A program made the position numbers and the translations under genes. From Sorex araneus (lineage: Eukaryota; Chordata; Mammalia; Eulipotyphla; Soricidae): a stretch of 64,000 nt of DNA. Location of the stretch: contig NC_073306.1 of assembly GCF_027595985.1 (NCBI RefSeq), positions 85,423,599 through 85,487,598 of the forward strand, written 5' to 3'. The notes below the pieces were generated by a model, which was given only the letters and a program-made list of their open reading frames with translations, had not been told where the DNA came from and searched no databases. Positions 1 to 10,556 of the stretch are shown in pieces; the first letter of the stretch is position 1; the number at the start of each line of letters is the position of its first letter.

Positions 1-64
1 ACACTGCAAGGAGTAATTCCTGAGTGCAGAGCCAGGAGTAACCCCTGAGCATTGCTGGGTGTGG
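1..64 (+). mobile_element. SOR-type SINE, 3' part
   Basis: Body and 3' end only; the head is outside the window. A purine-rich GAGAGGG tract follows to 135. Confidence 0.85.
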
Positions 65-704
65 GGGAAGGGGAGGAGGGAAGGAGAGAGAAAGGGAGAG
101 GGAGAGGGAGAGGGAGAGAGGGAGAGAGACTGAGATGGAAACAAATTCATTGGGTTTAATAACAAAGAGGAAATAACAGAAATGCCTGAAAACTCTGAGC
201 AGGTGAGTTTGACAGTGTGGGAAGGCCTGGGGCCATCAGCAAGGATGGAGAACAGGCAGAGGTGGGTGGCTGAGTTCAACTCAGAGCAGGTCCCTGGAGA
301 GGGGAGGCCAGCTGCACCTGGCTGTTCACAGCCCCTGACTCTGAGTTAAGGAAACAGAGGCAGTGGAGAGCAGAGACGGCAGGGGGCAGTGCATGGGGTC
401 TGCAGCATCTCACTGTTAGATTGGAGGCTTCATACTTGCTCTTTAAAATAGGGCCTGAAGACTCACAAGTAAATCTCGGAAGAGAGCCACAAGCCACAGA
501 GATGACTCCAGATGCCACACCAGGCTGATCCTGGTTTCTAGGGTACCCAGAGGTGAGCTGGTGAACCCAGCCCAGCCTCAGTAGAGCCTCAGAAGCCAAA
601 AGCCTCCAGAATCCAATGATGCCACGCTCCTGGCCAACCTCCACAGGCTCATGACAAGCCCCTCACACATGAGAATGAATCTGCTGAAAAACAGGTATGC
701 AGTT

Positions 705-860
705 TTTGTGACCAAAATCTCCAGGCTCCCATGGAGTTGGAAATGGGCAACCTCCCCCCATTTCCCTGTCTTTCCTGAAACCTGGCAGTCACACCCACAA
801 ACTTCCTCCAGCGCCATATAAGCTCATTAACAGCCATGATCCAGAGATTCACAACAAGCT
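705..860 (-). repeat. Uncharacterised dispersed repeat, copy 1
   Basis: On the minus strand it reads AATCTCTGGATCATGGC and continues through TATATGGCGCTGGAGG and GTGTGACTGCCAGGTTTCAG. The same block occurs at 43.68 kb on the plus strand. It is not part of the SINEs. Confidence 0.6.
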
Positions 861-1008
861 GCAGAGATGCCTCCCGATCCCAAGGTCATCTCCAGCGGTA
901 TCACCCTATTCAATAGTTTAGAATCCTTGAAGCGCACGGTTGCTTTTGCAGCTGCAGGAGCTTTCATACTCTACTCCTCGGACGGATGTATCAAGAGTAG
1001 CACACCAC

Positions 1009-1187
1009 TGGGGCCAGAGCGATAGCACAGCGGGTAGGGCGTTTGCCTTGCACGCGGCCGACCCGGGTTCGATCCCCGGCATCCCATATGGTCCCCCAAG
1101 CACTGCCAGGAGCAATTCCTGAGTGCAAAGCCAGGAGTAACCCCTGAGCATTGCTGGGTGTGACCCAAAAAAGCAAAAAAAAAAAAA
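1009..1187 (+). mobile_element. SOR-type SINE, full length, young
   Basis: Near-consensus head, body and poly(A). 16-bp target duplication AAGAGTAGCACACCAC at 993-1008 and 1188-1203. Confidence 0.97.
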
Positions 1188-1964
1188 AAGAGTAGCACAC
1201 CACATTTGTTGTGGATAAGGTAGAAGGCAATCGATCTCAATCTAAAAAATAGATATTAGCACACAAGACTCAACATGTAACAGCATGTTAGTAATCTCTT
1301 ATACAAGGGCTTAATGGCTCTCGGGTGAGATATAACAATCTTCACACATTCTTCTAAGAAAACTTTTTTGAATTATTTTTAGCACATTATTCATAACAAG
1401 CCATGCAAAATAAATTTAGGACCTCCTTTGGGGGCAGGCTTGGGTGGTGGTGGGAAAATTCAAAATAATGGTAGTGGGAAGGTGTAATGGTGGTGGGATT
1501 GGTGTTGGAATATTGAATGTAATAAATCATTGTGAACAACTTCATAAAAATAAAAAATGATGGGGGTGGAGAAATAGGGTCTGAGGTGAACACCATCAAT
1601 CTGCCCAAATTCTCGGTGACTGATGCTCATCACCTGTTTGAGACGATCCTCTTCCAGAATTAAATGGGCATCAGAGAAAGGGTGGGTGGGTGAAGTGGCA
1701 TGCAATGCTTGAATCAGGCCTTCTGGAGAGGCTTCTGATCAGCAATGAGGAGGCTGTGAGGGGGAGGGGCCTGGAAGACACAGCCAATGAGGGGTCACTT
1801 CTGGATCCCCCCAAACGCCAGGAATCATGAGTTACCCCAGGAAGGAGAGACGGTGACCCAGAAGCAGAGGTCACCTTCGAATGGGGGGAGGGACAGATGC
1901 AGCAGACACCAGCAGGTGGTCTGGCCCCATGGCTCCCATACATACAGGTGGCACTGAGAGGACA

Positions 1965-2150
1965 TGGGGGAAGGGGGAGAGATAGTACAGCAGGTGGGGT
2001 GCTTGCCTTGCACACCGCCAACCAGGGTTCGATCCCAGGCACACCAATAGGTCCCCTGAGCCCCACTACCAGTAACCCCCTGAGCACAGAACCAGGAGTA
2101 AGCCCTGAGCACACTGGGTATGAGCCCCAAACAATTTAAATTAAAAATAA
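1965..2150 (+). mobile_element. SOR-type SINE
   Basis: Head AGAGATAGTACAGCAGG, box B GGTTCGATCCC, diverged A-rich tail. Confidence 0.9.
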
Positions 2151-2164
2151 AAGAAATGGAAGAG

Positions 2165-2242
2165 TACTGAGAGGCAGCACAGTGGACAGAGCACGTGTCC
2201 TGCATGCACGAAATCAAGGTTCCATCCCTAGCACTTGGCAGC
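2165..2242 (+). mobile_element. SOR-type SINE head fragment
   Basis: Only the head is left, with a mutated box B (GGTTCCATCCC). Confidence 0.55.
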
Positions 2243-2693
2243 TGAGAGGCGGCCACTCCAGTCCAGCTCACAACATCCAGTTCCAAGAGTCCAGCTCTGG
2301 GGAGGACCCTGCCTGCCAAGACGCTTCTCTCTCCTTGCTGACTGAGCCCCCAGCAGCAGCCCCAGGCCTGCCTTAAAATGCCGCCCCTCCCCCCCGCATT
2401 CCAAGCCCTCAGGGCCAAAAAAGCCCAAGCAGAACTGTGCTAGAAGTAGCCCCCCATGGAAGAGGGCACTGTCGCTCTCCACGGTCTCTCCCCTTTCCAG
2501 CAGGAGCCCTGAAAACGTGCTGGGGTCCCCCCACACTGTTGGGCATCTCTCCTCCCTAGAAGAGCTAACTCGTGTGGCTCAGTTTTTTTCTTGCATGTGA
2601 GTGGAGTCGTATGCTTATTAACAAGGGGACCCAGTGCCTCCCGCTCACCTTCACCTGAGAACTGAGACCCCCCCAGAACACACTTGGCTGACT

Positions 2694-2851
2694 GGGCCAC
2701 ACCTGGTGATGCACAGGGGTTACTCCTGGCTCATGTACTCAGGAATTACTCCTGGCGGTGCTTGGGGGACCATATGGGAAGTTGGGAATCAAACCCGGGT
2801 CGACTGCATGCAAGGCAAATGCCCTACCTGCTGTGCTATCGCTCCAGCCCC
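2694..2851 (-). mobile_element. SOR-type SINE
   Basis: Starts GGGCCACACCTGGTGATGC and ends at the head TATCGCTCCAGCCCC. Confidence 0.93.
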
Positions 2852-3475
2852 CTGACTGCCCCCTTTCCAGGGAGAAACAAACCACTCGGCAGCCCCTGGA
2901 AATCTGCCTTCAAACCTCCCTGTTCCGTGAAGTCCCCACTTGTACCTGAGGCCACTCCCACCCTCTGGATTTCTCCAGGGATCCCAAGGGGGATGATATC
3001 ACTCACTTTGGGAAACATCTTGGGGAGGGAGCCGGAGGGGCTAAAGGTCCCCCTGCACCCCCCAAAAGCCGCCCATCACAGTCTCCCCAACATTATTCTC
3101 ACACTTTGGCTATTATTTGCCTTCCCATGAGGAAGCAGATTTCATTTATCTTCGCCTTAACCCTCCCCGTGGCAGTCTGGGGGCTGTGCCAGCAACGGCT
3201 GCTGCTCTGAGGCGCACACTTGCAACGACCCCCACACTCAGGGATGCCCGAAGCCCTCCTGTCCATCGAGAGGGGCCTTCCCTGGCTGGCAAACGCCACG
3301 CTTTCTGCCCAGACCCCACGGCCATCTGTGAACAGTCCCTTGTGCCACCCCAACTCCTGCCTTTTCTGTAGCACGAGAGAGCAGATGGCAGGAGGGGAGG
3401 CCCCGCGCCCTGCAGCCTTGGAACAAGGGTCATGCAGACACCCCAGACAAGAGGAGAGGGGCTCAGAATCCATAC

Positions 3476-3631
3476 CGGCAGCTCCCAGGCACCCCTGGCC
3501 ACGTCCTGCGTCCTCTTGGGAACATTTTTACTTGAATTCAAATATAGTTTCTGTTGATGGAAGAACGACCCGTTCAGCTTCTGCACGGCGAGGGCCACGT
3601 TCTGCTTGAGCCCAGATGGACGAAAGCAAAG
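3476..3631 (-). pseudogene. TDRD10: TDRD10 RRM exon with RNP1 motif and second 1-bp deletion
   Basis: The acceptor is GTCCTCTGCAG. The first base completes the Cys codon from the previous exon, then the frame reads FAFVHLGS (RNP1 strand). It then breaks: the same frame reaches TGA at 3574-3576. In the neighbouring frame the sequence resumes as ALAVQKLNGSFFHQQKLYLN followed by a KRTQD tail, the second helix and last strand of the RRM. One base is missing around 3605-3609. The end at 3476 assumes donor CCG/GTATGG and is less certain than the start. Confidence 0.75.
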
Positions 3632-3879
3632 CTGCAGAGGACAGAGGCAGCCGTGACACATCTCAGCAGGTGGGGCGCGGGAACATGGCCAGCCACCCAG
3701 TGTGGCCAGGCTCACACCTGGCTGGGCAGGGAGCACAGGCTCCCGAGGGTCCCTCTGCACGACGAGGCCCAGCCACTTCCTGTCCCATCTGCTGTCCCAC
3801 TCCACTCGTTGCATGACTGGGGGACCATGGCTTAAGCGGCACTAAGTTGCTTTACAGGGGCCACAGGGGATGTATGGCC

Positions 3880-3995
3880 AGCGGTGTACAGAGGCCACAG
3901 GACCACACCTGTCAATGCCTGGGGGTTATCAGTGCCAGGGATCAAACCTGGGGCCTTGCATGTACTCAATCACCTAAGCCATGGCCTCAGCCTGA
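3880..3995 (-). mobile_element. Old SOR-type SINE fragment
   Basis: Retains CCAGGGATCAAACCTGGG (box B region) but the head end is degraded. Confidence 0.6.
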
Positions 3996-4189
3996 AGAGG
4001 AAGTAACATTTTCACAGCCCAGCAGGAAGGTTCTGGACCTGCATGGTCTGCAGATGGGAGGGGAAGGGCTGGACCAGCATGTGAGGCCCCTGCAACTAGA
4101 CTTGGTGACGTCTGCACCCCAATGCCACCACCCAATGCTGCCATTCCTTAGAATGGGTACCAGGACCGGAGGGATGCTAGAGCCAGCAG

Positions 4190-4272
4190 GGCATGATTCC
4201 TGAGCACTGCAGGAGTGAGCACGGGAGTGATGCCCTAGGCACAGACCTGGGAGCAGTCCCTGAGCACTAGCA
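4190..4272 (+). mobile_element. Old SOR-type SINE body fragment
   Basis: ATTCCTGAGCACTGCAGGAG and ACCTGGGAGCAGTCCCTGAG resemble the 3' half of the SINE. Confidence 0.5.
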
Positions 4273-4739
4273 GGCACGTGATGGTGGTCTCTCTCATCCG
4301 CACCCACACAGGGCAGTGCTGGCACCAGGGACCAAAGTCACGGTAGGCTTGATCCCCCAACCATGTGGCTCTGGTTCCAGGTTCCTCTCGAGTCCATCCC
4401 GAGTTCAAAGCACAGTTCTGGCCCTGGAAATGAGAAAAGATGGGTGTCCAACTTCCTGGGCACCCAAGGTGCCAAGTTCCCCTTCCTCTCTGCCCACTCC
4501 AAGGGGACAGCAATGGAGGAGCTGAGACATCGGCAAGGACAGAGCCAGAAACAAACCTGGGTCTCCGGGTGTCCACACTGAAGTGGGACCAGCTGCGGGG
4601 TCAGGATTATACAGAAGAGGGGTCCCCTCAAGCCACTGTGCCAAGTCCTCGCGGGTGTGGCTTTGGCAGCTGGCAGTGGCTGCCCGGGAGCAGGACGGGT
4701 AGGGGAAGGAGTCGCTTCCCACACAATGAAGGTCATTAC

Positions 4740-4809
4740 CACTTGCACCCATTCTGGACTTTGTGGACATGGGAAGGGCTAACGTCCTTTAGCAGTACAG
4801 AATCTCCAC
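4740..4809 (-). pseudogene. TDRD10: TDRD10 RRM middle exon with 1-bp deletion
   Basis: It has a good acceptor (CCCTTGCAG) and a plausible donor (GTAATG). Read from the acceptor, the frame gives VEILY then C and a TAA stop at 4789-4791. One base later, the sequence continues as LKDVSPSHVHKVQNGCK, which matches the RRM loop expected here. The exon is 70 bases where 71 would keep frame, so one base is missing near 4794-4795. It ends in the first two bases of a Cys codon that the next exon completes. Confidence 0.75.
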
Positions 4810-4938
4810 CTGCAAGGGCAGCGTTTGAAAGAGAAAGACCCAGAGATGTCATTGATATCCTGTTCTCAAGATTCGGCTCTCCCACTGCTTGGCTGAGCCC
4901 TGCCCAGTGCATTTACCGAGAACCCATCGGCACTGCTC

Positions 4939-5024
4939 TGAGTGTGTTTATGTGTCTGTATGTGTGTATGAGTGTGTGCGTGTGTCTGTATGAGAGTGCT
5001 TCTCTGTGTGTGTCTCTGTGTATG
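4939..5024. repeat. Imperfect TG-rich simple repeat
   Basis: Degenerate GTGTGTATGAGTG-type sequence. Confidence 0.8.
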
Positions 5025-6224
5025 CGCTCAGTGATGTGCTCACAGAGGCCAGGAGGAGAGAGGTTGGGCCTGGACAGGTCAGCAGGGGTGAGGCTACCGA
5101 CAAGGAGACAGGCCCCAGGAAAGGGGATATAGACAGGAGCAAGTGAGGGCAGGCTCCCAGGAGAAGCAACTTTGAGCCACAGCAATCTGGGGCCATGTCC
5201 CCCTTATCTCTGCCTGGGCTGGGGCCCGCTTTAACCTGAGCAGCCCAGAAGGCCGGCCCCTGAGCTAACTCATTCACAAGGCCCTGCCTTCACTTCTTGC
5301 TTCCAGCATTCAGTGGCCACTCGACAAACCTGCCCCGTGAGGGATGTGGCCACTGGGTATAACTGAGGCTGGGGATCTGAACTGACGACAGGCTTACGAT
5401 TTAGGGGGCTGCTGGGACCCCGGGGACAAACAGGCGAGAGATGAAGAGGCAGCACACGGAGGGGAGTGCACGCCTCCCTGCTGAGAATCACCTGTTGCTG
5501 CTGAGCCCTCCCCCGCCCCTTTCCCCAGGGGAGTCTGGCCTCCATTGTACAGACACAGCCCCACTCCCCATCAGCCGCTTCCCACCTCCCCAAATGCAAA
5601 CAGGCACTGAGATAAGGGTCTCCATGAACCGCCTGCCCTTTGGGGCTACACCCTCTTTTTTCTCTTTTCTGCCAAAGAGCAAGCAAGAGCCAGGGCCAGG
5701 TTGCCACTGCCTAGTTTCCTCTCTGCCCACTCCCTTGACTCCCTGCAGCCGGGCCTCTGTTCCTGCCCAGACCCAGAGAACTTTCCAGAAGGTCTCTAAT
5801 GGACTCATGATACAAAAGCTTTCCTGCAGGTTCCACGGCAACTTCTAATTTAGCTTCCCACCTGCACATTACACTTGTAAGTCCCACAGTGGTGATGAAC
5901 CAATCTCCCTAGAAAATTTTATTTGGGAAAAAAAATGTTTATTTATACCAATCTTTTTTTAAAAGTGGCTTTTAACCATCTAAAGTCACTTTGCTGGCTT
6001 AGGAAAAGAGAAATGCCTTATGAATAACTCATTTTTTCCCCCGATGCCTTCGTTGTTTATATTACATTTAAATTCAAATTTCCTAATTTGATTCACTTTT
6101 AAATATTTAATGTTTATTGCATATAAATCTACAGGATGCTGAGCAAACTATTTGTGGGCACAAGAATATATGTTTGGCATTCCCAGTTTACGGGGCATTT
6201 CCATAGACTATTTTCCCACCTGAT

Positions 6225-6397
6225 CTTTAAGACTAGGAGAGAGACAGTAGAGCAGGTAAGGTGCTTGCCTTACAGACAGGTGACCCAGATTTGATAACCA
6301 GCATCCCATATGGTCCCCTGAGCACTGCCAGGAGTAATTCCTGAGTGCAGAGCCAGGAGCAAGCCCGGAGCATCACTGGATGTGGCCCAAAAATGAA
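6225..6397 (+). mobile_element. SOR-type SINE
   Basis: Complete but diverged; CATCCCATATGGTCCCCTGA is intact. Confidence 0.92.
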
Positions 6398-6402
6398 CAT
6401 GA

Positions 6403-6500
6403 AGGTTGAGGACCAGGAAGGCAACTCAGTGGTAGAGTACATGCCTCCTGTGTCTGAGTGCTCTGGGTTTGATTTCCAGCACCACAAAACCACATAAAAC
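6403..6500 (+). mobile_element. tRNA-like SINE head of a different type
   Basis: AACTCAGTGGTAGAGTACATGCCT then GGGTTTGATTTCCAGCACCAC and A-rich tail. The head differs from the common family and resembles a tRNA with an anticodon arm between the two boxes. Confidence 0.5.
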
Positions 6501-6567
6501 AAAATAAATGGAAAAATGAAATCATTCTGTGACATCCTCCTTCTCAGAGCCATACAATAAGTAACTA

Positions 6568-6735
6568 AGGGCTAGAGAGATAGTACAGCAGCCTAGGCAT
6601 CTGCCTTGCAGAGCTGACCCCAGTTTGATCCTGAGCATCACATATGGTTCCCTAAGTCTTGTCCGGAGTGACCCTGAGTAGAAACCCTGAGTACTGCTAG
6701 GTGTAGCCCCATAACAAAAGAGCAACAACAAAATA
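6568..6735 (+). mobile_element. SOR-type SINE, old
   Basis: Head GGGCTAGAGAGATAGTACAG; tail degenerated to AACAAAAGAGC. Confidence 0.88.
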
Positions 6736-7092
6736 AGAGAGAGAGGTAAACTGCCTAAGATTACAGTCAATCAAGAGTCAGGGTTTGAAAACAGGGCTAC
6801 TGACTTGAAATCATCCTTCTCATGGATCCAGCACCCAGTATTTTCTTCTCTTTAGGATAAAAACTAGTTCCTGAATCTGTTTCATAATACAGAGCAATAG
6901 TTAATGACCTTGGCTGCATGTTGAAATCATCTCAGCAGTTTTTAAAGAACATCTAAAAGCTTGGAGTCTATTCTCGGGGACCCTGATCTTATTTATGGGG
7001 GTGAGGGCAGGCATGGCACTGTGGTTGGAAAGATGCAAGGAACTCTGCCACTGAAGCTCCTGTGCAGTGAGAATCGGGCCCCACTGCTATCA

Positions 7093-7260
7093 ACAGGGGC
7101 TAGCAAGCTTCTGTAAAGGGTCAGACAGAAAATGATTTATGCTTGCAGGTCTATGCCTTTGCAAGAAATACTCAGATTCCCTTTGTAGACTAAAAGTAGA
7201 CATGGATAATAAAGAAATAAGTGTGTGGCTGTGTTCCAATAAAACTTTATTTATAAAGAA
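7093..7260 (+). mobile_element. Old hAT-type (MER/Charlie-like) DNA transposon remnant
   Basis: It starts near AACAGGGGCTAGCAAGCTTC and TCTGTAAAGGGTCAGA and ends in GGCTGTGTTCCAATAAAACT, segments typical of a widespread mammalian non-autonomous hAT element. It is about 25-30% diverged by eye. The exact family was not determined. Confidence 0.6.
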
Positions 7261-7486
7261 AAGAATGTGTGCCAATAAAACTTTATTTATAAGGAAATAA
7301 ATAAATGTGTGTGTCAATTAAACTTTATTAGGAAAGTGTGTGGCTGTGTACCAATAAAACTTTATAAGAAAATGAATGTGTGTGGCTGTGTGCTAATAAA
7401 ATTTTATAAGAAAGTGTGTATGACTGTGTGCCAATAGAACTTTGTAAGGAAATGTGTGAGGCTTTGTGCTAATAAAATTTTATTAA
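7215..7486 (+). repeat. Tandem array derived from hAT transposon end
   Basis: About six or seven imperfect units of 35-48 bases, each with GTGTGGCTGTGTNCCAATAA followed by AAACTTTAT and an A-rich spacer. The first unit is the transposon's own sequence. Confidence 0.85.
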
Positions 7487-7487
7487 C

Positions 7488-7650
7488 AGGGTCAAGAGAG
7501 ACAGTACTTAGGGCTCTTGCCTTGTGTGTGATAAACCCGGGTTCAATCCCTGGCACTCCATATGGTTCCCTAAGTTCTACCAGAAATGATCCCTGGGCAT
7601 AGAGCCAGGAGTAAGCTCACACCACCAGGTGTATCCCAATTATTCCCACC
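7488..7650 (+). mobile_element. SOR-type SINE, old
   Basis: GGTTCAATCCCTGGCACTCC box B region; sits directly after the hAT-derived array. Confidence 0.88.
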
Positions 7651-7907
7651 TAAATAAATAAATAAATATACATAGTAAGGGAGTAACAAATAACCAAAGA
7701 CAACAGAACTGGAAATTTGGTCTATAGAACTGAGCTGAGGGAAAGGAGAAGGGGGGCAGATGGGAGGTGTTGGGGGACACTGGTGGTGGGAAACAGGTGC
7801 TCTGTGGAGGGAAGGACACTTGGGTGAGTGTGGAGTTGTGATGATGTATGTATGAAACCATCATCCACAGTAACACGGCACATAATAAAAACGGAAGAGA
7901 CTTTCTT

Positions 7908-8090
7908 CCTTTTTTTTTTTTTTTGGTTTTTGGGTCACACCTGGCGATGCACAGGGGTTACTCCTGGCTCTGCACTCAGGAATTACCCCTGGTGATGCTC
8001 AGGGGACCATATGGGATGCTGGGAATCGAACCCGGGTCGGCCGCATGCAAGCAAATGCCCTACCCACTGTACTATTGCTCCAGCCCCCAA
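7908..8090 (-). mobile_element. SOR-type SINE, full length, young
   Basis: Poly(T) start, near-consensus body. Target duplication GAAGAGACTTT on both sides. Confidence 0.96.
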
Positions 8091-8163
8091 GAAGAGACTT
8101 TTTGAAACAACACACACACACAAAAAAAATAATACCCAACAGCCATTTCAAATCCCCTGTGCG

Positions 8164-8300
8164 GGGCTGGAGCAATAGCACAGCGGGGAGGGTGTTTGCC
8201 TTGTACGCAGCCAACCTGGGTTTGATCCCCGGCATCCCATATGGTCCCCCAAGCACCACCAGGAGTAATTCCTGAGCATTGCTTGGTGTGGCTCAAAAAC
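8164..8300 (+). mobile_element. SOR-type SINE with short internal deletion
   Basis: Near-consensus head; the body lacks the second AGGAGTAA unit. Confidence 0.93.
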
Positions 8301-9034
8301 CAAATTCCCATGTGCTAGACCCTCTCTCTGACTCCTGCCACTTCCCCACGCCTACTGTCAAGTGCCTCCTGCTATCCACAAGCTCCAGGCACCCCTGTTC
8401 CACCATCCATCCTGCACCCCCTCAGCCTTGTCCTGCCTCCTCAGCACCACCAGCCCTGGGTTTGTTCTGGGGCCTGTGGTCCTCAGCCCCGCACTGGTCT
8501 CCAGAGAATCACTTGGCATCCCCATCTTGACAAACCTTCCCGGTCCCCTCTTCTTCCTAGATGATGCCCCCGGTTCTGATTTCACTGGGAAGAGCCAAGA
8601 GTCCTATCCCACCTGCCTGACCAGCCAACCCCTGCACCGCCTCAACTTGGTTGGGGGTGGGGGGTCCCCGCCCTTGCACTTGGTCTGGGCCGCAGACACG
8701 AGTGGCCACCCTCTGTGTCACGTCCCCTCCCTACACGTATACAAGCTGCTTGAATCCCTGCCTGCGAGCACTCAGCTCAGACACCTCTGACCCCACGCTG
8801 GCCGTACTCTGATTCTCTTCTGCTCAGAACATGTGAAAACATCGTCTGCACCCACGGCCTCCACTCCGCTCCTTCATCCAACCAGTGCTGAGGCAGCACC
8901 TCCTGGGCTGGGCAAAATATTTCTGGTGCCACGAACACAGCAAACAAACCCTCTCCCCGCTGGATTTGCTCACAGAGAAGAGGCATGAAGTCACATGCAC
9001 AGAAGCCCCTTAGTGGAAGGCGTCGAGACTGGGG

Positions 9035-9200
9035 TAGGGGGGAGACAGTATAGTGGGGAGAGCACTTGTCTTGCAGGCAGTTGTCCCGGGTTCGATCCCC
9101 ACCACCACAAAGGGTCCCCTGAATCCCGCCAGGACTGACCCCTGAACAGAGTCAGGATTAACCCCTGAGTACCACAGGCCCTAAAGCAAAGAAACATAGG
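9035..9200 (+). mobile_element. SOR-type SINE, old
   Basis: Box B GGTTCGATCCC with CACCACAAAGGGTCCCCTGA variant. Confidence 0.88.
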
Positions 9201-9504
9201 TGGGGGTAGGGGTGTGTGATCTCGGGTGAGGGGAGAGACCCAAGCAGCTTTCGATTCGGATCAGGGTGGGTCAGTGAGGCCTCGGGGACTGGGCAGGGGA
9301 GGGCAGGAACTCGTGTGGGCCCAGAGCAGCAGTGGGTCCTGTGGGCGGAGGGCTAAGCGCAGGAGCCCTTCTGTCCACTCACTGGCTCCAGGGTCACTGC
9401 AGGCGCTGTTCTGGGATTAGACCCCAGGATGGCAGGGAGGGGCGCTCAGGGCAGCACAGAGAAGGGGTGAGAGGCCAGGCCACTGTGATGATGTGGAAAA
9501 GTCC

Positions 9505-9563
9505 CTCCGAGATGTCCACAGGCAGGTTGCCAACATACACCTCTGTCCCTCTCTTCTGGACAC
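9505..9563 (-). pseudogene. TDRD10: TDRD10 RRM exon with RNP2 motif, donor site lost
   Basis: The acceptor is TTTGTCGTAG just before the exon. The 59 bases (phase 2 start, phase 0 end) translate to VQKRGTEVYVGNLPVDISE, the first beta strand and RNP2 motif of the RRM. The junction with the next exon should follow the GAG at 9505-9507. The next two minus-strand bases (9504-9503) are GG, so the expected GT donor is missing. A weak substitute, ACA/GTGGCC 21 bases further on, would insert seven residues in frame. Confidence 0.75.
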
Positions 9564-9587
9564 CTACGACAAAGAGGACGTAAGTGG

Positions 9588-9720
9588 GCCAGAGCAACAG
9601 TACAGCAGGTCAGGCACTTGCCTTGCACGTGGCCAACCCCTGTCGCAACAGAACTGCTAAGAGTAATTCCTGAGTGCAGAGGCCAGGAGTAACCCCAGGA
9701 CATTGCTGTGCTACTCGACC
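9588..9720 (+). mobile_element. SOR-type SINE with internal deletion
   Basis: Head near consensus; the box B region is replaced by CTGTCGCAACAGAACTGC. Confidence 0.85.
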
Positions 9721-9778
9721 CCCCCACCCCCCCACACGAAGTAAGAAAAAAGAAAAGATACATAAGAGAAGAAGATTG

Positions 9779-9957
9779 GGGGCTGGAACATAGTACAGTA
9801 GGCAGGGCACTTGCCTTGCATGTGGCTAACCTGGGTTCGATTCCTAGCATCCCGTATGGTCCCCTGAGCACTGACAGGAACAACTGGCAACAACTCCCAA
9901 CTCCTGAGAGCAGAGCCAGGAGTAAGTCCTGCGCACCACCAGGTGTAGACTCCCCCA
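9779..9957 (+). mobile_element. SOR-type SINE
   Basis: Contains a short internal duplication (CAACTGGCAACAACTCCCAA). Confidence 0.92.
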
Positions 9958-10381
9958 ATGGAGATGCCCTTCCTAGGAGCGGGGGGTCCTAGAATCAGTG
10001 GGTGGGAGGTGGTAGCAACTCAGGTGCCGGATGAAGGCTGCTCTCTGTTTGCTTTATTCAAGAAGGCAGGTTCCGGGGAGCAGGTTTTCTTTTTGTCTTT
10101 GTCTCCCCACCCCCTGCCCCCCACCACGCACAGGAATTGGGTAGTAGAGCAGGTTAGCTGGGGAACTTGCAAAGACTCAGATCCCAGTAAGCACCCAAGC
10201 TGACTCACCCGGAGACTTTTGCACCTGCCACACGCCATTCTTCCTGGGGGGCTGAGCAGAAGGCTGGACCTGGCTGCCCCAGGACCTGTGAAATAATCTC
10301 AGCATCGGAGCCGAGCAGCAGGTTAAGTATCACGCCCCCTTCCTCCGCCCAGACTCAGCTTCCTTTTAAAGTGCTCATAAC

Positions 10382-10556
10382 TGGAGCCAGAGTGATAACA
10401 CAGCAGATAGGACGCTTGCCTTGCACGCGGCCAACCCAAGTTCAACCCCCAGCATTCCACAGGGTCCCCCGAGCACCGCCAGGAATGATTCCTGAGTTGC
10501 AGAGCCAGGAGTAAGCCCTGAGCATCGCTGGGCATGGGCCCCAAACAAAAACAAAG
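10382..10556 (+). mobile_element. SOR-type SINE
   Basis: GGAGCCAGAGTGATAACACAG head; tail CCCCAAACAAAAACAAAG. Confidence 0.93.

Larger units (their letters stand above)
1..3475 (-). other. Presumed TDRD10 intron / downstream region
   Basis: No exon matching the TDRD10 tudor part was recognised. It holds three SINEs on the plus strand, one on the minus strand, a purine-rich tract at 65-135, and one copy of an uncharacterised dispersed repeat (705-860). Confidence 0.55.
4810..9504 (-). other. TDRD10 intron between the first two RRM exons
   Basis: 4.7 kb containing seven SINEs, an imperfect TG-rich tract (4939-5024), an old hAT-type transposon with a derived tandem array (7093-7486), and AT-rich unique sequence at 5.83-6.2 kb. 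No exon was seen. Confidence 0.65.
3476..9563 (-). pseudogene. TDRD10: TDRD10, RRM-encoding exons, apparently decayed (partial gene)
   Basis: TDRD10 carries an N-terminal RNA-recognition motif and a C-terminal tudor domain. Its molecular role is poorly known. Three minus-strand exons together cover the RRM: 9505-9563 (RNP2 strand, EVYVGNLP), 4740-4809 (helix and loop, VHKVQNGCK) and 3476-3631 (RNP1 strand, FAFVHLGS, then helix 2 and strand 4). The position, divergent from SHE, matches the human gene order. Three lesions are visible. The first exon is followed by GG instead of a GT donor. The second lacks one base, giving TAA at 4789-4791. The third lacks one base near 3605-3609, giving TGA at 3574-3576. 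The remaining residues are still well matched, so the decay looks recent, or sequence errors are present. The first coding exon and the tudor exons were not found; the tudor part should lie left of position 1. Gene identity is fairly sure. Pseudogene status is an inference. Confidence 0.75.

Noticed and set aside
1009-1187. tRNA genes predicted from box A and box B
   Set aside because: The boxes belong to SINE heads; no cloverleaf with acceptor stem is maintained and each is followed by the SINE body.
9484-9504. Alternative donor ACA/GTGGCC for the first TDRD10 RRM exon
   Set aside because: It would add seven residues not expected in the RRM, is a poor donor, and does not rescue the frameshift in the next exon.
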